A DNA stretch of 64,000 bases from Rhynochetos jubatus. Taxonomy: Eukaryota > Chordata > Aves > Eurypygiformes > Rhynochetidae. The notes below the pieces were generated by a model that did not search any database, was not told the origin of the DNA, and saw nothing but the letters and a program-made list of their open reading frames with translations. Below, in pieces: positions 1-12,955 of the stretch; within the stretch, counting starts at the first letter, position 1; every line of letters begins with the position of its first letter. The position numbers and the translations under genes were made by a program. The stretch spans positions 9,481,170-9,545,169 of the forward strand of contig CM050655.1 in NCBI GenBank assembly GCA_027574665.1, in the 5' to 3' direction.

Positions 1-1140
1 TAACTGCTTTTGCTGGATGAGGGTATTCTCGTCTGAAACTGCACGTGAGTTGTTGTTGAGTACATAATGGCTGTTATATTTTCCCATTAAGTTACTACAT
101 TTATTTTTCACTCTGACAATCTAAAAACCAACCAGCAAAAAAGTTTCTGCCTTAAGTTCCCTGTTTTTCTGACACACTTCAGGGCGGTAATAGACGTTAC
201 ACTGCGTACCTTGTGGTTTCTGTGAAGCTAATTGCTAGTCAAAGTTCTGTGGGAAGTTAATAACATTTTTTTTTCTAGTTACTAATACAGGACAGTCCAT
301 GCTGCTACATATTTACACCATCTTACCATTTTTAGAGATGGTATAATTTCAGAGTATTGGCATTAATCCTTCCCTCCCATCACTTTAGGTGGTCTTTACA
401 TGCCAGGCATGTTTGAAGTGTACTGCCAGTGTGGCTATGCTGACAGTTTTCCATTGCCTCTGCTCATGAAAGCTCTGTATTGCTCATATAAAATGCTTCA
501 CCTCCAGGGCTGACAATTTGGCACTTCTAGCTAGTTATTTTCAAATGGGCTTTTTATGCAAATAGATTGGTTTGGATTGAATTCAAGGATAAAAAATCAG
601 GAAAAGCTTCAAAACCCAAAATGCCCTATTTAGTTGTAAGAAGATACTGAAACTGCCTAATTTAAAGCACATATAATTTAAGAAGTTAGCCTTTCTACTC
701 TTCCTGATTATTCAGTGAGGGGAAAAAAGCTGGACTCTGAGGGCCTGGCTATGAATCGTGCCCTGAACTACCCTCCAGGAGAACTTCTTTCTTTCCTTTA
801 TCTGCATGGAAATTAATCTCTTCATAGAGACTACCTTTGGGCATCCTAAAACTGAGGCAGCAGGAATACCTCCCACAGGTGGTAAATAAAGTTAGGCAGA
901 TAGGCCTCCTTGCCTGAAAATAAAGGGACAATGAATGCCCAGGTTTGCTTCTCACTCGTACCTGGGCTTAGCAGGATGCTGTGTGAAAGTAGTCAGTGGT
1001 GTTGTAATAGTTCATTTTGCAAGCCTTCTCTAAAATTGAGCAGATTGTTAGTTAAATTAACTAAGAAAAAAAAACCTGTATGTGTGAATTTTGTTCTAGT
1101 TACTAAAACAAAACGCCCAAAGCTGACATACCTTACTTTG
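1..1140. other. Noncoding DNA, no gene recognised
   Basis: Only short open frames occur here, overlapping on both strands and without a protein-family signature. One octamer-type motif (ATGCAAAT) is at 556-563, but one or two are expected by chance in a window of this size. No repeat family was recognised. Confidence 0.6.
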
Positions 1141-1143
1141 CTC

Positions 1144-1225
1144 CACATGGTGCATTCCATGTGACCTTTCGTTTCAGACACTGTCAATAAAAGCAACAAA
1201 GCGTTTCTTTTGTTGGAAACGCTTT
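1144..1225. repeat. Two neighbouring inverted repeats, one with a T run
   Basis: The first inverted repeat has 7-bp arms at 1144-1150 and 1157-1163. The second has perfect 10-bp arms at 1198-1207 and 1216-1225 around an 8-base loop, and its right arm runs into seven T (1223-1229). The second looks like a bacterial intrinsic terminator, but in a vertebrate genome that resemblance has no known meaning. The stem contains a CpG in each arm. Function is unknown and it may be chance. Confidence 0.7.
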
Positions 1226-1229
1226 TTTT

Positions 1230-4200
1230 CCCCACCTATGCAGCACATGGAAATGTAGAGTGTATTCCCTCTCGAGTAGGCTGGGTTAAAGAAGACCAGT
1301 TTCAAAATATCCCACAGCCCGCTGATGTAAGCACCAATCTGGAATCAGGCAGGGGGGGGTCCATGTGAATGTGGAAGACTATGTGCGTGAGCAAGAAACA
1401 TGCATCTGATTGAGAGCACATAAATGAGTGTTGTGTGGAAAAAGGTGAAATGTGCATTGTCATATTTATCTCTTAGAATTAACATAGTTTTTCCAGCTTA
1501 ATGGCTGCTATGGTTTCAATTTCCACTCAGCTGCATGCTTTTCCAGTGGCTACCTCTCAGCTGTGAAGGGAAGCTTGTTTCCTGCTGCTGGGAGCAGCAT
1601 GGGACAAAGGTAGATAATTGATGTCAACATAGTCCTGTGACTTTTGATGTGTAGATAGAAAATGGCTGTAATTTAGAGATGTTTTATTCTGGACGGTGGC
1701 AGCTACCATTGTCCAGAGGGTACTGAGACCCCAGGGATTGCTACCAGCATTTGGGAGAGCAATGCAGCCGATGCTGCACTTTTGACCTCGCAGTTTCACC
1801 CAGGTTCTCTTAGGGCCACTTCTGTGATGGCCAAAGCGTTGAGCCTCCATGATACAAAAGCAGGTTTGACACCTACTTCTTCTGCTCCTGGCTCAGTAGG
1901 AGATTAACTAGTGACTAGTGCCCTGTTCCTCTCGCTGTGTTTTCTCAGGTGGAAGAATGCTGTTTGTTGGTAATATTTTGTGAGCCTGCTGGGAACGCAG
2001 GTTAGTCTTTTCTCTGGAGGAATTTAAGATTTTCCCAAGTAGAGGAAGACGATTGCACTGGCCATGACTGAAGCCAACTGTTAGGGAACGTGCTGAACTC
2101 CATTAAAGTAAAACCAATTGGCCTCACATTCCAGGGAGGATTTCTTGAGGTGCTGCCCACGCTAACATAGATCTCCTATAATGGGTGCCATTTCGGGAAA
2201 AAGGCAGGGGAAATCTTTGGTTTATTGCTGTATGAAATTAAGCTGCAGATAAGTCACTTTCTTGCAGAGCAGCTCTGAAGTATCTGTGTGTTGTGAATTA
2301 TGCCTGATCGTTTTAGTGACAGAAATAAACTTTTACTGCTTTCTATTTGTCAGCCTTGCCGATTCAGCACAGCTGTGGATGAGTGAGCTGGAGCCTGTTC
2401 TGCTTGCAGGTAGCTCCCAGAATCATTAACTATTTGCAGTCTTCATTGAGAATCACTAATAATTGTTTCCCTATCTTCATTGTTGCTGCTGATGCACAAG
2501 CCTGAAAGCTTGGAGTTTCTGAAAACTGTTTGAGCTTTGAGGACTGACAATTAGGAAACACATGTTTTCTTTATTTCTAAATGGAGCAAGGTTGATCTGG
2601 AAGGCAGAGAAAGTAAACTGCTGTTTCCCAAGGTTACCTGAGAGAGTCTAATCATTTAATTTGGAGAAGTGCCTTTGGAGGGTGGCAGGCAGCACTTTAT
2701 AGTTCAGTAAAGGGTGCTACCCTTTCATCTATGGTTTTGACTTTAAAAATCCAATGAATTAATGCTTTTGTGAAGTCAAGAAGTGAAATAAAAGTAAACA
2801 GTAAAAATTCTCCATACCAATGACCCGTACGCCTTTCCCTTTCCTGGTAAGGAAGAAAGTAGCATTTGCTCTCGCTCACAGGTGTTGCATTGCCAAATGG
2901 AACAATAGTAGCTTTTTGACAGTCCGTGTTCTGTTCCAGAGAGCTTAACTGGCTGGTAAATGATAAATCAATGACAAGACATTCTCATATACAACTTGCA
3001 TAAATGTACCCAGCACTTAAGCAGTTTATCTGCAATTCTAATGGGTCACATTACTGATGAGTTCTTCCACCTTAAAGCTTGGCCTCTGCCAAGATTTCAG
3101 TGGTGACTTTGGCACTCTGAGCACCAAGGAGACCAGCCGAAGCAGGAAATAAAATTCAGATACAGTCTGTTATTGAAAACACCGCAAAGCAGAAGAGGAA
3201 CAAGGAACACATGCACACTAGCATTCCTAACTATTACAGAAGTGTGTTTGTAGAGATCTCTTACCAGTAAGATACATAGGAATAGGCATAGGTCTCATGA
3301 AATGGCACATCTCCTTCAGATGAAGGATGGAATAAGCAGTGAATTTTTTAAATTTTGAAATGCTGAAGAATTAAGTTGTAAAGAAGGTAAGAGATTTGCT
3401 GATATACTCCAGCCTTGTCCTGCAGTCTGTGTGGTATTTTAATTTTTTAGACTCAAGCACATCAGTTTCATTTTCCAGAGTGGACTAATGATGTGAGATT
3501 TCTTTAGCTCTGAGTGCGCTCATGGAGCCTGTACTCAAGGCATTTTAAACATGTTTCCCTTTTAAGGCCTAGACCCTTTCCAGCTTGCCTTATTTCCCAT
3601 TTCTGCTGTTAGGGAAAATAAACTCTTATCAATCCTCATCCCTATGTTCCCAGCAGACCTGTGTGGCAGGGAGCAATTTGGTACCATCTTTTTCTTACAC
3701 TGGAAAACTGTTTTCATGCAGGTTTCTTGAAGTCTTAGTCCAAGAAAAGCAGCAGCAGTTCAGTTGCTCTAGTTCTTTTCCGTGACAGCAGACATATTAC
3801 TTGGGATAGCGGTTTAGATAATCCCCAGGCAGGGTTGGCCACCCAGAGTGCTTATCTTAGTGCACCTGAACGATCCATCATAACCAGCAAATCCACAGTG
3901 AGCGCTGACTGGCGTACTAGGACAGACTCAACTGCCATGTGTGTACACAGACTGGAGAACTCTCTGTTCTCAGCTGCACGGCAATAAATCTGTACATTAC
4001 TGTTAAATTAATAAAAACTCCATTGGATTGCTGTCACGTATACATGTGATTCTCTGTGTCCTCAAACCAGGTTTTTCTCCTCTGGTATGTTGCCAAGGTC
4101 ATGCTCTCATCGGTCAGTCTGTTCTGGCAGTGAAAAGATTTCAAAAGCCTCTTCATCTCCAACTTCTTACAAAACAGAGATGTGCAAATCGGAGTGAGGG

Positions 4201-5706
4201 ATGTGTGACAATCTACGTGAACAACTGGGGCCCGTGGAGGAAACTAATACTTGTGAAATTAGGAGTCTTTGAGAAAGATAACAATTGGCTTACAGTATAG
4301 TATTGCAAAGAAATGTGGTTTTCAATAAATATGAGGACTACTACTGTGTTGCAGGACATTTCCATCTGTTCCCTCTTCTACCATTGGTGCTCTATTCCCT
4401 GTGCTTGCCATTTGAACCCGTTCTGACATTTTGCTTATCATCAGGGAACACTGAGAGTTTTGTTTCAAAAGCAGATGGGAGTTGTAGGTCTGCATGGCAA
4501 AGCATTTTGACCCAGAGGAAGTAAAAGTAATACCTCTCTACTGGAGACATAAGGTTTCCTTTCTTTTTGTTTTCAATTGTGATTTTCTTGGCTTTGTCTC
4601 AATTTTATTACCCTACAACTTCATTTTGCTAGGCAGAGACAGTGAGCAAATAACATTAAAAACTGTTAAAACATGCACTGAGGTTTAATATATTTGCCTT
4701 CCTTGCCAAATCTGTTTCACAGACAGACAGAAGGGCCGTCTGTATAAAGAAAAGAAATGGCTGGAGTTAAAACTTGGAATCACAGTGTTGAACAAATTTT
4801 GACTGATTTTGAAAATCAATCAAGTCCTTTTTGGTCTTTGTAGACATTTTCTGTGGTGGACATCTTCAGTGAGTGTATTCCTTCTGAAGATATCAAGCAT
4901 CCTCGTTGTCAGAGGTCTTTCTTGAAATACCTAATAAGTATATCTGAAAAGTTTTTTTGATCCATGGGGCCTAGACCTTGAGTGCCTTTCCCTGTGTAAA
5001 GTAACCTGAAGCACTGGTCCTGAAGGAACATTCTGTACAGATTAATGGACTTCATGAGTGCCTACACAGTGTTCAATTATAGATTAGCATTAGCTGATGG
5101 ACACATTGGAGCATTACCTTGTGATTTTGGCAGTTCTGCGTGGTTCTGTATTTTTCTCCGTCAATAGAAATGGCAATAACAGTAATTTAAAAAAAGAAAG
5201 TGCATTTGTGTTTGCTAGAGAGCACATAAACATTTCTGTAGGTAATGAGCTCCCGCAACATCAAGTAAGTATTCATTTAGCAACCTGTCACCTATATGAG
5301 TGCGGTCTTCGATGTTATAGTTTATTCATTCCTTGGTTCACACTTTGAGTCACTTCAAGTGTCACTGTTAGAATTTCTGCTAAAATTTCTGTCTTTTGCC
5401 CTTTGGCCTGTTTGCTCTGGGTCTCTTATCTGGGATGACACCAGCAGAGATGTTCCCTTGGCACAGGTGCAAAGGTTTTTCAATAATGCTCTCGATCTTC
5501 AAGTTTTATCTTGTCCCTTTACACTGCAGTAATTTATTTGTGCTATAGGATAATAGTACAAGCTTCCAAACACACTGGTAGGTGCAGCTAGTACTGCATG
5601 ACCCTTTGTTTACCCCAAAGGTGCGAGCATCTGCCACTATCGTGTGCTCCTGCTAAATTGTACATCACGTTCTGGTTCCTTAGAGACACTGGAAAATCCC
5701 AGTGAC
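1230..5706. other. Noncoding DNA, no gene recognised
   Basis: Open frames are all under 100 codons, and none has a motif or a convincing splice-bounded exon. A 13-base palindrome (two ACTAGT copies around one G) sits at 1907-1919. No interspersed repeat was recognised. Confidence 0.6.
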
Positions 5707-5995
5707 ATCGAAGTGCTTTTCCTTGATCTCTAATACGAGAAATACCTGGAAGTTTTGAATTCGATCAATCGATTGATCTCTTCATTAGCCGTAATTTTCT
5801 CTCCATTACGTTGGTCGAGAGAATTGATCTTCATTCAAGAAATGTCTCCGTAATACTGTTGCTTTGTATGAATATGCAGTAGTGCATACAATTTCTGCAT
5901 TCTATATACCGATTATAAATAATTGTGCTAATTGTGTGCTTAAATGGCTAGAATTATCAATGGAATATTTTTAGAATGTATATTTAAAAAAATAC
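5707..5995. promoter_or_regulatory. Possible conserved noncoding element with a 16-bp palindrome
   Basis: The segment is AT-rich, yet by hand count it keeps about eight CpGs between 5707 and 5855, more than its base composition predicts and unlike the surrounding CpG-depleted DNA. It holds a perfect 16-bp palindrome at 5763-5778 (GATCAATC and its complement), which contains overlapping ATCAAT/ATTGAT sites of the PBX/homeodomain kind. A run of TAATT-type sites follows up to 5995. Retained CpG with clustered homeodomain sites is typical of conserved enhancers, but conservation itself cannot be seen here. This is inference. Confidence 0.3.
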
Positions 5996-6526
5996 TCAGT
6001 GAAGGAAACTGATGTGTAGCTGTAGGAAAATCTACATTTTGGCCATTATTTTTGAAAGGACAGTAGGGGTCATATTATAAAGCACATGTAGCGCCCAGTG
6101 ACTTCATCTGGAAATGCAGATGCTCAGCACTTTGTAGTAATCAGCCCTGTGCCTCCTGATAATTATGCCCTTGAGGCTTTCTTGTCTTTTTCCATAACTA
6201 GTATAATCCAAACCATATTATCCTATTAGGAGACTCATTTTTTTCCTCCCACAAGCAGCATGCACCTGTCTGCTTACCACAAAGAAGGCAGTGACAGTGT
6301 TCTCCCTCTATTGTTTCGGTGTTAAAGGAGATCATTCAGGTTATAAATAGGGAAGATCGAGCTTGTTGAGTTAAAATAAGCACATTAATTCTTGAATGGA
6401 GCCCTGCTTTATGGTTTTGTTCTTCAGTTATTCATTTTACTTATCTTGGCTATCTCTGTAGTAGATGGGGAGAGAGGCTGCTTCAGAGTACAATTTAGAG
6501 CCCCTATCTCAGGTGCCTATTTGGAA
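5996..6526. other. Noncoding DNA, nothing recognised
   Basis: Plain AT-rich sequence with no repeat family, RNA gene or convincing open frame seen. Confidence 0.55.
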
Positions 6527-6622
6527 TAAACGCGCTCTTTCTTTTCGCCAGCTAGGGGACGCGGCTCTGGGGCTCACATCGCCACTTAGGCACGTAAGCT
6601 AGTCAGCACGTTCAGGGTAGAG
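6527..6622. promoter_or_regulatory. Short CpG cluster
   Basis: About eight CpGs fall in 96 bases by hand count, close to the number base composition alone would give, while the flanks are CpG-poor. It is too short for the usual CpG-island definition. The following 140 bases contain a TAACGTTA palindrome (6631-6638) and further isolated CpGs. It could be a small regulatory element or a conserved segment; nothing in the sequence decides between these. Confidence 0.25.
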
Positions 6623-7157
6623 GGGAAAGATAACGTTACAGAGGATCTGCTATGATTTTAAAAGTGCTTCTACGTTATAATAAGCAATGAATTACCAGTG
6701 CCGGGTTTGAGCTGATGGGAACTCTCATCACAAGGAGATATAAATGCAGCTGTGTTGTCAAAACTTTGAGCTGTCGCAGAGTCTTTTGAACAGGGAGGAG
6801 TGTGTTACAACAAAGCATTTCTTTTTCCCTCCCTTCCCACCTCCAGGATTAAGTGCTTTCTCTTCCTTCAGAGCCAGGCAGCTTGAAGCATTCTGCACTA
6901 TTTCCATCTCTGTTATACCAAGTTAAACTTACAGAGAGAAGTGATACTTGGGAAGTCAGAATTCAGCCAATTGAAAAATTTGAAAGGCAAAAGTGATCTT
7001 TTCAGTTGTAGAAGCTCTCTAACATGATGTGCAACACAGCAAATGGTGTTTGGGTTCTCACAGGACTGTGAAAACAAGTCTTTTGCAGGTGTCTGAATAG
7101 CCCAAGAAGCCACTGGAAGTACTTCCCTTCCTGCTGAGAAGTATTCCTCAGGTGAAC
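6623..7157. other. Noncoding DNA, nothing recognised
   Basis: Overlapping short frames on both strands, no domain and no repeat family. Confidence 0.55.
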
Positions 7158-7187
7158 CTTCTTCTTTTTCTTTTTCTTTTTTTCCTT
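7158..7187. repeat. Pyrimidine-rich (CTTTTT)n-like tract
   Basis: Imperfect repeats of C followed by T runs over about 30 bases. Ordinary low-complexity DNA. Confidence 0.85.
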
Positions 7188-10100
7188 TAATATCAGTCTC
7201 TGTTTATGGACCTGAAGCTTTTGGTATGTTTTTCTGTGCAACCCACAAAATGGCATGTACGTGCTGCTTGTGTGTTGTGTTCACAGAGACATTCAGTATT
7301 CTGAATGGAGACTGTCATTTGGGGGGAAAATGGCTCAGCTTTCAAGCTCACAATTTCCCTTTCCCTTCTTTTATTATCTCTTTTCCACTTTCCTTACCAT
7401 TTAACCTTAATAGAAATGCCAGTTGATGGACAGGAAGAAAAGCAAATACAATGATCACGGATGCCTTTGAAAGACATTATTGCGATGAACCCACAGTAGA
7501 TGGCAGATACCCCCGAGCAGAGGACGGTTCATATTTATTTACTCTGCCTGGTATTCTTCAGTGCAAGGGAAAACAGATTACAGCTCAGTCCCCTGTGTTC
7601 CTGTCTATCACCATGACAGTGATGGCAGCCAACTCAGGATAAACTACCTCTTGCATAATGAAGCATCTACAGTGAGCGTCCTTTCGTTATAGATTTGCTG
7701 AGACTGGCAGCTGTCCGAAATTATCCCCTGGTCAACTACCCCGGGTGCAAGAGCACAGATGTGAATGCTGAAAGTTACTATGAAAGTGCTTCCACTTCAA
7801 CTCTTACTCTCACTGTCTGTGCTAATGCGGCTCTTGCTACAGCAACCGCGTAACTCTAGATGAAGAGGGAAACCACTGTGCTGGCTTAAAGAGGGAGAGC
7901 CCTTGTGGTAGTAGCTTTTTGGAGATGAAACATATCCCAGACTACATGATGGCTGCCACACAGTCTGCTGTGAAGGGAAGGGACCAGTGAGCGGTTTGAA
8001 AGTACGTGCTAAAAGTTTAAATACTTTGGGTTTATTCTGTGGAGAACTAAACCCAAACCTCTTCCTGCTGCCATTTAGATCAGGCAGCTGATGTGCAGGT
8101 TTTGTGTTACTCTTCAGCCAACATCCCAGTGGCAGGTCAACAGATTACTCTTGCCAAGTAACAGAATCATTTAATGAACTCCTACACTGACTGTGTTTCT
8201 TCCTCATCTTTTATGTGAAATAGTTAAGCAATCCTGATCTTTGGGCTGTGGATGTATCTGTAAAACAGGGAATGGCACATGCTGCGAGATAACCCCGTGA
8301 CTGAGAGACTGAGGCACCACTATTGAAAACTCTCTGCCTGCAGTGGCCATCTGCTCTTTACCTCTGTGTGTGGAGGTATGAAAACTTAATGTAGAGACAG
8401 AGCTGCTGCCTGAGTCAAAGAACTTCTGAAACAGGTTTGGAATTTTTCACTTTGCAAATTTTTCATAGAAATCTTTAAATACCTTCTTGAAAACCTTTCA
8501 AAGCATGGATGACATTTGAGTTTGTTCTGTGTATAATTTAAACACACATTTCAGCTGGAGATTATAGCCAACATTACCCAGCTTATTTGTTTAGTCGTCA
8601 AGGACCAGGTTTTTCAAAGATTTCAGCCCCCACAAGCAGGACTAAGGCTTGAAAGAACACAAATGCTGTTTTTTCTGCTTGATGAGGTGCTAAAGTCACA
8701 ACCAGGCCATTACTGTGTGAATTGGGCACCTGGTGTGGGGGATTAACACCTGAAAATCTGTTTCTCTGCACACTCTTAAGAAGTGGTCTTGAATGCTCTT
8801 TTTTTCTTTTTTTTGTCTCAGGGGTCAATGTTCTAGCACTGTGGAAAGCTACCCTGGGTTTTGCCTGTTGGCCAAGTCTGTTGCCCGGACTTAATTTTAC
8901 AAAGCAGAGTTATGTGTGTCTGCCACATACTTCACATGGTTTTCCAGGTGGGTGTACCTTTGGGTTTGAGAGAAGTTGTGAGTCGTCACATGAGAGTTCA
9001 AGTAAGAAAACTCCTGAGTGGATGAGTTGGTTTTGTAGTTTGTTGTTGATTTTTAGTAAACTTCATGTGCCTCAAATTTACCTCTGCATAGTGTCTAGCC
9101 AAAGTGTGTGCGCCACTGCAAGTTTCAAGCTCAGGCTAATGAGAGCCTCATAAAAACTTATGCATGAGCTTCTGAACAGAAAATTTCACCTTCAGAGTCC
9201 AGGATCAAATGTGACATAGAAATCATTGCTCTGATGTCTCTATTGAAAAGACAGTATCATTAGTACATTTTTCTAAGTGCTATTTCTCTCTAGTGTGCAT
9301 TAACATTAAAACTTCCAATACTAAAATCTGTATTACTTTCCCTTTGAAATGAGGTTTCATTCAGCACCTTCCCTGGATGCTTGAACTATGAATGATTGGC
9401 TCTGCATGAAGCACTTTGTAACCCTCCTCATGGAGGAAGCCATATAAAAATAAATGTTACCATCAGGTATATTTTGCATACTGTAGCTGGGTGTAATTAC
9501 TAAGCCTGGGATTTACCATTCTGCTGACCCTGACTTCCCCAATGTGCTTTGGGCAGGTTTTTTGACATTTTAAACTGATGTAGTTTCAAAGGATTATGGA
9601 GATTGCAGTAGTTATTTCTGTTATGCAAGATAGAAGAATAGGCAACTAGTATATAATATATCCAACGTTATGAAAATATGTCCTTCTTTGAAGGGCAGTC
9701 ACTTAAGGGCCTGTCCTTACAAGGTTATTAACTCATCATTTTCAGATTATGCTCTATGGATCCCTGGAGGTCTATTAGCTGCTTCTAAGAGATCTGAGAA
9801 AGGTAATTAAGAAAGGCAAGGATATTACTAGTATGCTGACACTGGGGCATCCAAAGGGAAATGCTTAAAGGTCTGCAAATCAGCAGAGAGAAGAAAAGCT
9901 AAAACCCACTGAACAAGACTTTCTAGGGACTACATGGGTGTACCCTTTATTTTTCAGGTCATTCCAATAGGAAACATTTAATCTGCCTCAGGAGATTTCA
10001 AGTTCTGTAATCCTATCGCAATTCAGAGGCATCTTAATGGTAGATGCTGTAAAAGGTCACATTAGCTTGTATATTCTTTGCAGAAAATCACACTGGGTAA

Positions 10101-12910
10101 CTGAAAGACTAGCTGACTAACTTATATATAGGCTTCTGTGAATAATGGATTTTGTATTTCTGGTTGTGTCTTGAGAATGTCTGGGAAGGACTGTTTTTAT
10201 AGCAACGTCAGTTACTTTCATGTAGTGGGGTAGGAAACAGGAAAGCATCATAACATTGCTGACCTTGGCCGTGATCCATAGTGTTGCCTGGGCCCAAAGC
10301 AGTTTTCACTGTGTAGGTATGTAAGGCTGGCGGTGGCCTTCGTAGTGATTCCTGAGAATGACCCTGTTATTTCTATAGACTATATAAAAGCATCTGCATT
10401 CGGTGTGTTATGTGTACATTCCCTGTGAACAGAGGTGAAAACAGCATGGCTGTGGTTGCCACACTGTTCATGTCAAAGAATAGCTGAACTGTTCTGGACT
10501 TCTCCCAATCAGCATCTGTCTGGGCTCCTTCGTGGCCTTGGGAAAATCACAGATGAAACTACAGTACAGAAAGGAACCATCTGTTCCTAGATTTAGAAAA
10601 GTCACCCTCTCCCCTAAATTTCAACTGTCTTTATCCCTGTGAGGCTTTGTATTTGCTGTTCTGCATAGGACAAATTTACCAAGAAGCTCAGCTGAGGCTG
10701 ATGGAAGCTTCTCTGACTTGGAAAATGCCTCTGAATAAATTATCCACTGTGAAAGAATGATATATATTCTACCTAAGAGCCAAAAAGGTGAAACAATAAA
10801 GGATGTACTTGGAACCTGGGCTTCCTGAAGGAAAAAGAAGCTTCTGGGAGGTTGATTTAGAGGCTCCATTTTAGGAACCTGCCTCTCCTCAGTAACTATA
10901 TGGAGATCGGGTATGAAACTGGGATGCCTGAAGTTAAATGGTGTGAATGCCCTCAGCCTGCAGCCTTCAGGGTGTTGGGCAGTGCAGGGTGAGCATGGCA
11001 GCTGCAGCTGAGCAGTGACAGCACCAAGGTCACAGCCAGGAGTTGCACTGGGCAGAGCGGAACTGGACACACAGTTATTGCTGCATGCAAATCCAGGCAA
11101 GCGCTAGTGTTTTCCTTTGTAGGCTTTCTAGCCAGCCCTTGAGTGGGTGCTCAAGAACTTACATTCTTTAATAATTTTTGGATGATTATAGACTTGTCCT
11201 ATTCCCTGTCCTTTGGTGTACAGTTCCTGAGAACAAGAGCAATGCTTTCTGCTGGGTGAGTGATGTGAAAGCACTATGACATCTCATGCATTTCCCTCTG
11301 ATACTGTCAAAATACATCTGTAGGTGGATTTGCCCTTGTTTCCATGCTGAACATGCGTTTGTATTTCTATGCAGAAATCAATAAATGTTCTGAGGAACAC
11401 AAGCACTTGTGGACCCTTGAAGTGTGATAAATTTTTATACAGAAAACCAGATCAGATCTTTAGGCCTTGCAGCCCACAGATTCATAGGATTTTAATTTAT
11501 TTACAGTATGCCCCTGCAAATGAACAGTTAATTTCTGGAGACAAAGCAAACCCCATTGATACCAAAACCTGTAAATTAAGATGCTGAAAACAAGGTCTTT
11601 ATTTTGGGCTGATTAGAAGGCTGTCTCACAGAAGGCTGGCTATTGCCAAGTGTCCTGGGAATGAGGAGCTTAAACATGTCATGGAAATATGTACTGCAGG
11701 TTCCTTCGTGATGAAGTCTCGGATAAATAGGCAACACCTCAAACTTACATCTTGGGAAAGCCAAACAAATTTCAGATGGAAATGAATGGAAATTAATTCA
11801 GGGTGTCGACTTAAACCCAGCCTCTAGGGACACAGTAATTGTGCCTTTTAGAGAATGGTCCCCTGCTCTTTGCATTTTAACTGTCTGTAATTACTTTTGT
11901 GGTTTGTTGGTTGTTGAGGAGCTTGACAAGCTGGGAATTGGCAGATAGAGTGTTGCCTTTATTTACAGTGCTTTTGCCAAGTCATTAAGTCAGCAACAGG
12001 AGGCTTTGTTCTGACAAAACTAATCCCTCAGTGTGGCCAGACACCACGTTTTCCTTTTAACTTTGTGCTACCATTTAAAACTATTTTGGCCAAGATTTAG
12101 GTTGGCATGAGTTGTCAGAAGGCCACCAAAATCAGTGTAGATAAGCCAAGCTTTTTTCCCCTCCGTTCCTCTCGTGCGTTGTTTATTCTCACAATGAGCT
12201 GTGCAAAGCTGATTATGGCTAGGGCGTTCTCCAGGCTGAGCTGACTTCTGCTGCTCCAGTGAGGGTATTCTCCTCCTGCCAAAGGGACCGGGGATAGGAA
12301 GTCATTCCTGTGGGAGGCATGAAGAATGCCAGATAGCCCCAGGAGCTTTCAGAGGCTGTTGGATTTGCTTGATTCATGAATGCAACAATATCGCTTGCTG
12401 CTCGCTTGGTCTTGTTTCCTTGGCGCTGCCAGTGCTGCCCGACTCTGTCAGGGGCTGCCTTTGAATGAGGATGAAGGGCTGGTGCATAACAGGCTGTGCT
12501 GCTAACCTCAGGGACTGCTGAATAACCATCCTGGGGCAGAGTCCAGGGATGTGCTTTGCAAAATGCTCAGGGACACTTTGACACTAAGTGTGACACAAAT
12601 GCTAATCATTGCTATTATTCTTTCTTAAGAAATCGGGGCATGTTTTTATCATTATTTTGCAGGTCTCACTGTCCTTGAACAATTAGGCCTTGACCTCATC
12701 AAAATATCATTTGAATTGGAAACGAGCAAATATCTAACATCTCTCCAGTGAAATTTCCTCAATTCTCTTAACCCTGGATGCATTAAAAACTGATGTGAAC
12801 AGTGACTCTCTGCCCCCAGCAGATCAATGCTTTATGCTTTCTGCAACGTGACTTGTAAACTGGGATAAACCTCCACCGGCTGCTGCAACTTTGCCTCTTC
12901 GCCTTTCTGC
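7188..12910. other. Noncoding DNA, no gene recognised
   Basis: The longest frames are 143 codons at 8722-9153 (+) and 159 codons at 10621-11100 (-). Neither shows a known domain, biased codon use or flanking gene signals, and I judge both to be chance. The part from 12170 to 12740 is somewhat enhancer-like in texture (retained CpGs, TAAT sites), but too weakly to call. Confidence 0.55.
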
Positions 12911-12955
12911 CATAGATCGTAGAATCGTTTAGACTGGAAAAGACACTTCAGTCCA
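12911..12955 (-). mobile_element. CR1 LINE 3'-end fragment, minus orientation
   Basis: The plus strand reads as the reverse complement of a CR1 3' end. A remnant of the terminal octamer repeat (two ATAGATC/GTAGAATC-type units) at 12911-12925 is followed by a match to the CR1 tail with about two differences in 25 bases, as far as I recall the consensus. CR1 is a non-LTR retrotransposon whose copies are usually 5'-truncated and end in short octamer repeats rather than poly(A). The body should lie to the right, but beyond 12955 I cannot follow it, so this copy is very short or badly decayed. Confidence 0.65.

Noticed and set aside
8722-9153. 143-codon open frame on the plus strand
   Set aside because: No domain, Cys/Ser/Phe-rich in the way random T-rich DNA translates, and no splice or start context. 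Length is within chance for the window.
10621-11100. 159-codon open frame on the minus strand
   Set aside because: No family recognised and no supporting promoter, splice or conservation signal visible. Local composition explains it.
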